A stretch of DNA of 5,648 nucleotides, taken from NCBI GenBank assembly GCA_050945155.1, contig JBMNSK010000050.1, forward strand, positions 1-5,648, written 5' to 3'. A model generated the notes under the pieces. It saw nothing but the letters and a program-made list of their open reading frames with translations, had not been told where the DNA came from and searched no databases. The DNA comes from JBMNSK01 sp050945155 (GTDB lineage: Bacteria; Actinomycetota; Coriobacteriia; Coriobacteriales; Eggerthellaceae). Positions 5,090-5,648 of this stretch are shown here, piece by piece (the stretch's first letter is position 1; every line of letters starts with the position of its first letter). Both the position numbers and the translations under genes were made by a program.

Positions 5090-5524
5090 GTGAAGACGTA
5101 TTACGCGAAGCCTCAAGAGGTCGAGCGCGAATGGGTCTTGATTGATGCAAGCGACCAGATTCTTGGTAAGGTTGCAGTCAAGGCAGCGCAGATTCTTAAG
5201 GGCAAGCATAAGCCGCAATACACCCCGCATGTTGATACGGGCGATTTCGTCATTATTATCAATGCCGACAAAGTCCGTCTGTCGGGTAACAAGGCTGCTC
5301 AAAAAGAGTACTACCACCACAGTGGTTATCCAGGCGGCTTGAAACGTGAGTCGTTCGCCGAGGCCATGGAGAAACATCCTGAGCGTGTCATCGAGCATGC
5401 TGTTCAGGGAATGCTTCCAAAGAATACCCTGGGTCGCGCGATGGCCAAGAAGCTTAAGGTCTATGCCGGACCAGATCATCCGCATATGGCACAGAAGCCT
5501 CGTGAGATCAAGATGGAGGGTTAA
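5090..5524 (+). CDS. rplM: 50S ribosomal protein L13 (uL13)
   Basis: This is a primary rRNA-binding protein of the large subunit, needed early in 50S assembly. The 144-residue product is full length for bacterial L13. It begins KTYYAKPQEVEREWVLIDA after the start residue, continues through LGKVAVKAAQILKGKHKPQY (25-44) and NADKVRLSGNK (58-68), and carries the family signature around HAVQGMLPKNTLGR (103-116), ending KVYAGPDHPHMAQKP (123-137). The start codon is GTG, supported by GGAGGAG (5077-5083) six bases upstream and by alignment of the N-terminus with known L13 proteins. It is the first gene of the operon driven from 4859; rpsI follows two bases after its stop, the order found in most bacteria. 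Possible regulation through the structured leader is discussed under that entry. Confidence 0.97.
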   Translation: MKTYYAKPQEVEREWVLIDASDQILGKVAVKAAQILKGKHKPQYTPHVDTGDFVIIINADKVRLSGNKAAQKEYYHHSGYPGGLKRESFAEAMEKHPERVIEHAVQGMLPKNTLGRAMAKKLKVYAGPDHPHMAQKPREIKMEG

Positions 5525-5526
5525 TC

Positions 5527-5648
5527 ATGGCAGGTGAAGCTTTATACCAAGGCACCGGCCGCAGGAAGAATGCGGTAGCACGCGTTCGTTTAGTACCCGG
5601 TACGGGCAAGATGACTATTAACGGCAAAGACGGCGTCGAGTATTTCGG
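5527..5648 (+). CDS. rpsI: 30S ribosomal protein S9 (uS9), N-terminal part, cut by the window edge
   Basis: This is a small-subunit protein whose C-terminal tail reaches the P-site tRNA in the ribosome. Only the first 40 codons are present, out of the roughly 130 usual for the family. The visible part holds the typical N-terminal pattern YQGTGRRKNAVARVRLVPG (7-25), followed by GKMTINGKDGVEYF (27-40). The ATG lies two bases after the rplM stop, with GGAGGG (5515-5520) at the end of rplM serving as its ribosome binding site six bases upstream, so the pair is very likely co-transcribed. The reading frame is open to the end of the window and the truncation is an artefact of the window edge. Confidence 0.96.
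   Translation, partial: MAGEALYQGTGRRKNAVARVRLVPGTGKMTINGKDGVEYF

Overview
The window reads as an ordinary bacterial chromosome segment of roughly balanced base composition with strong Shine-Dalgarno sites. It carries no mobile element, CRISPR array, tRNA or rRNA that I can see. The protein styles (a MetQ-type lipoprotein, an ACT-domain homoserine dehydrogenase, L13 followed by S9) and the moderate GC fit a Gram-positive, perhaps a Coriobacteriia-like actinobacterium. That placement is an inference from general resemblance only.

Layout, left to right. At 55-90 is a rho-independent terminator pointing left, which ends a monocistronic minus-strand gene for a methionine-type (NlpA/MetQ) substrate-binding lipoprotein (115-975). 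A 336-bp divergent spacer (976-1311) holds a candidate promoter for each side, a hairpin in the metQ leader and a 21-bp dyad upstream of the rightward promoter. Rightward follow lysA (diaminopimelate decarboxylase, 1312-2667), an 85-bp gap, hom (homoserine dehydrogenase with ACT domain, 2753-4036) and, two bases after its stop, a HAD-family phosphatase (4039-4722). A probable terminator at 4735-4777 closes this group. A well-formed sigma-A-type promoter (4859-4888) then opens a new unit: a leader of about 195 nt, rplM (L13, 5090-5524) and the start of rpsI (S9, 5527 to the window edge).

The left two thirds concern the aspartate amino-acid family. MetQ captures methionine outside the membrane, LysA makes lysine from meso-diaminopimelate, and Hom commits aspartate semialdehyde to the threonine/methionine branch. 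The HAD enzyme is probably co-translated with hom, but its substrate is unknown. The right third is a standard ribosomal protein operon.

The most interesting non-coding signal is the rplM leader. Three perfect inverted repeats (7, 6 and 7 bp) are nested inside one another between 4918 and 5011, followed by two tandem hairpins with nearly the same apical sequence just before the ribosome binding site. This could be an autoregulatory ribosomal-protein leader, possibly undescribed. No exotic protein-coding system is visible.
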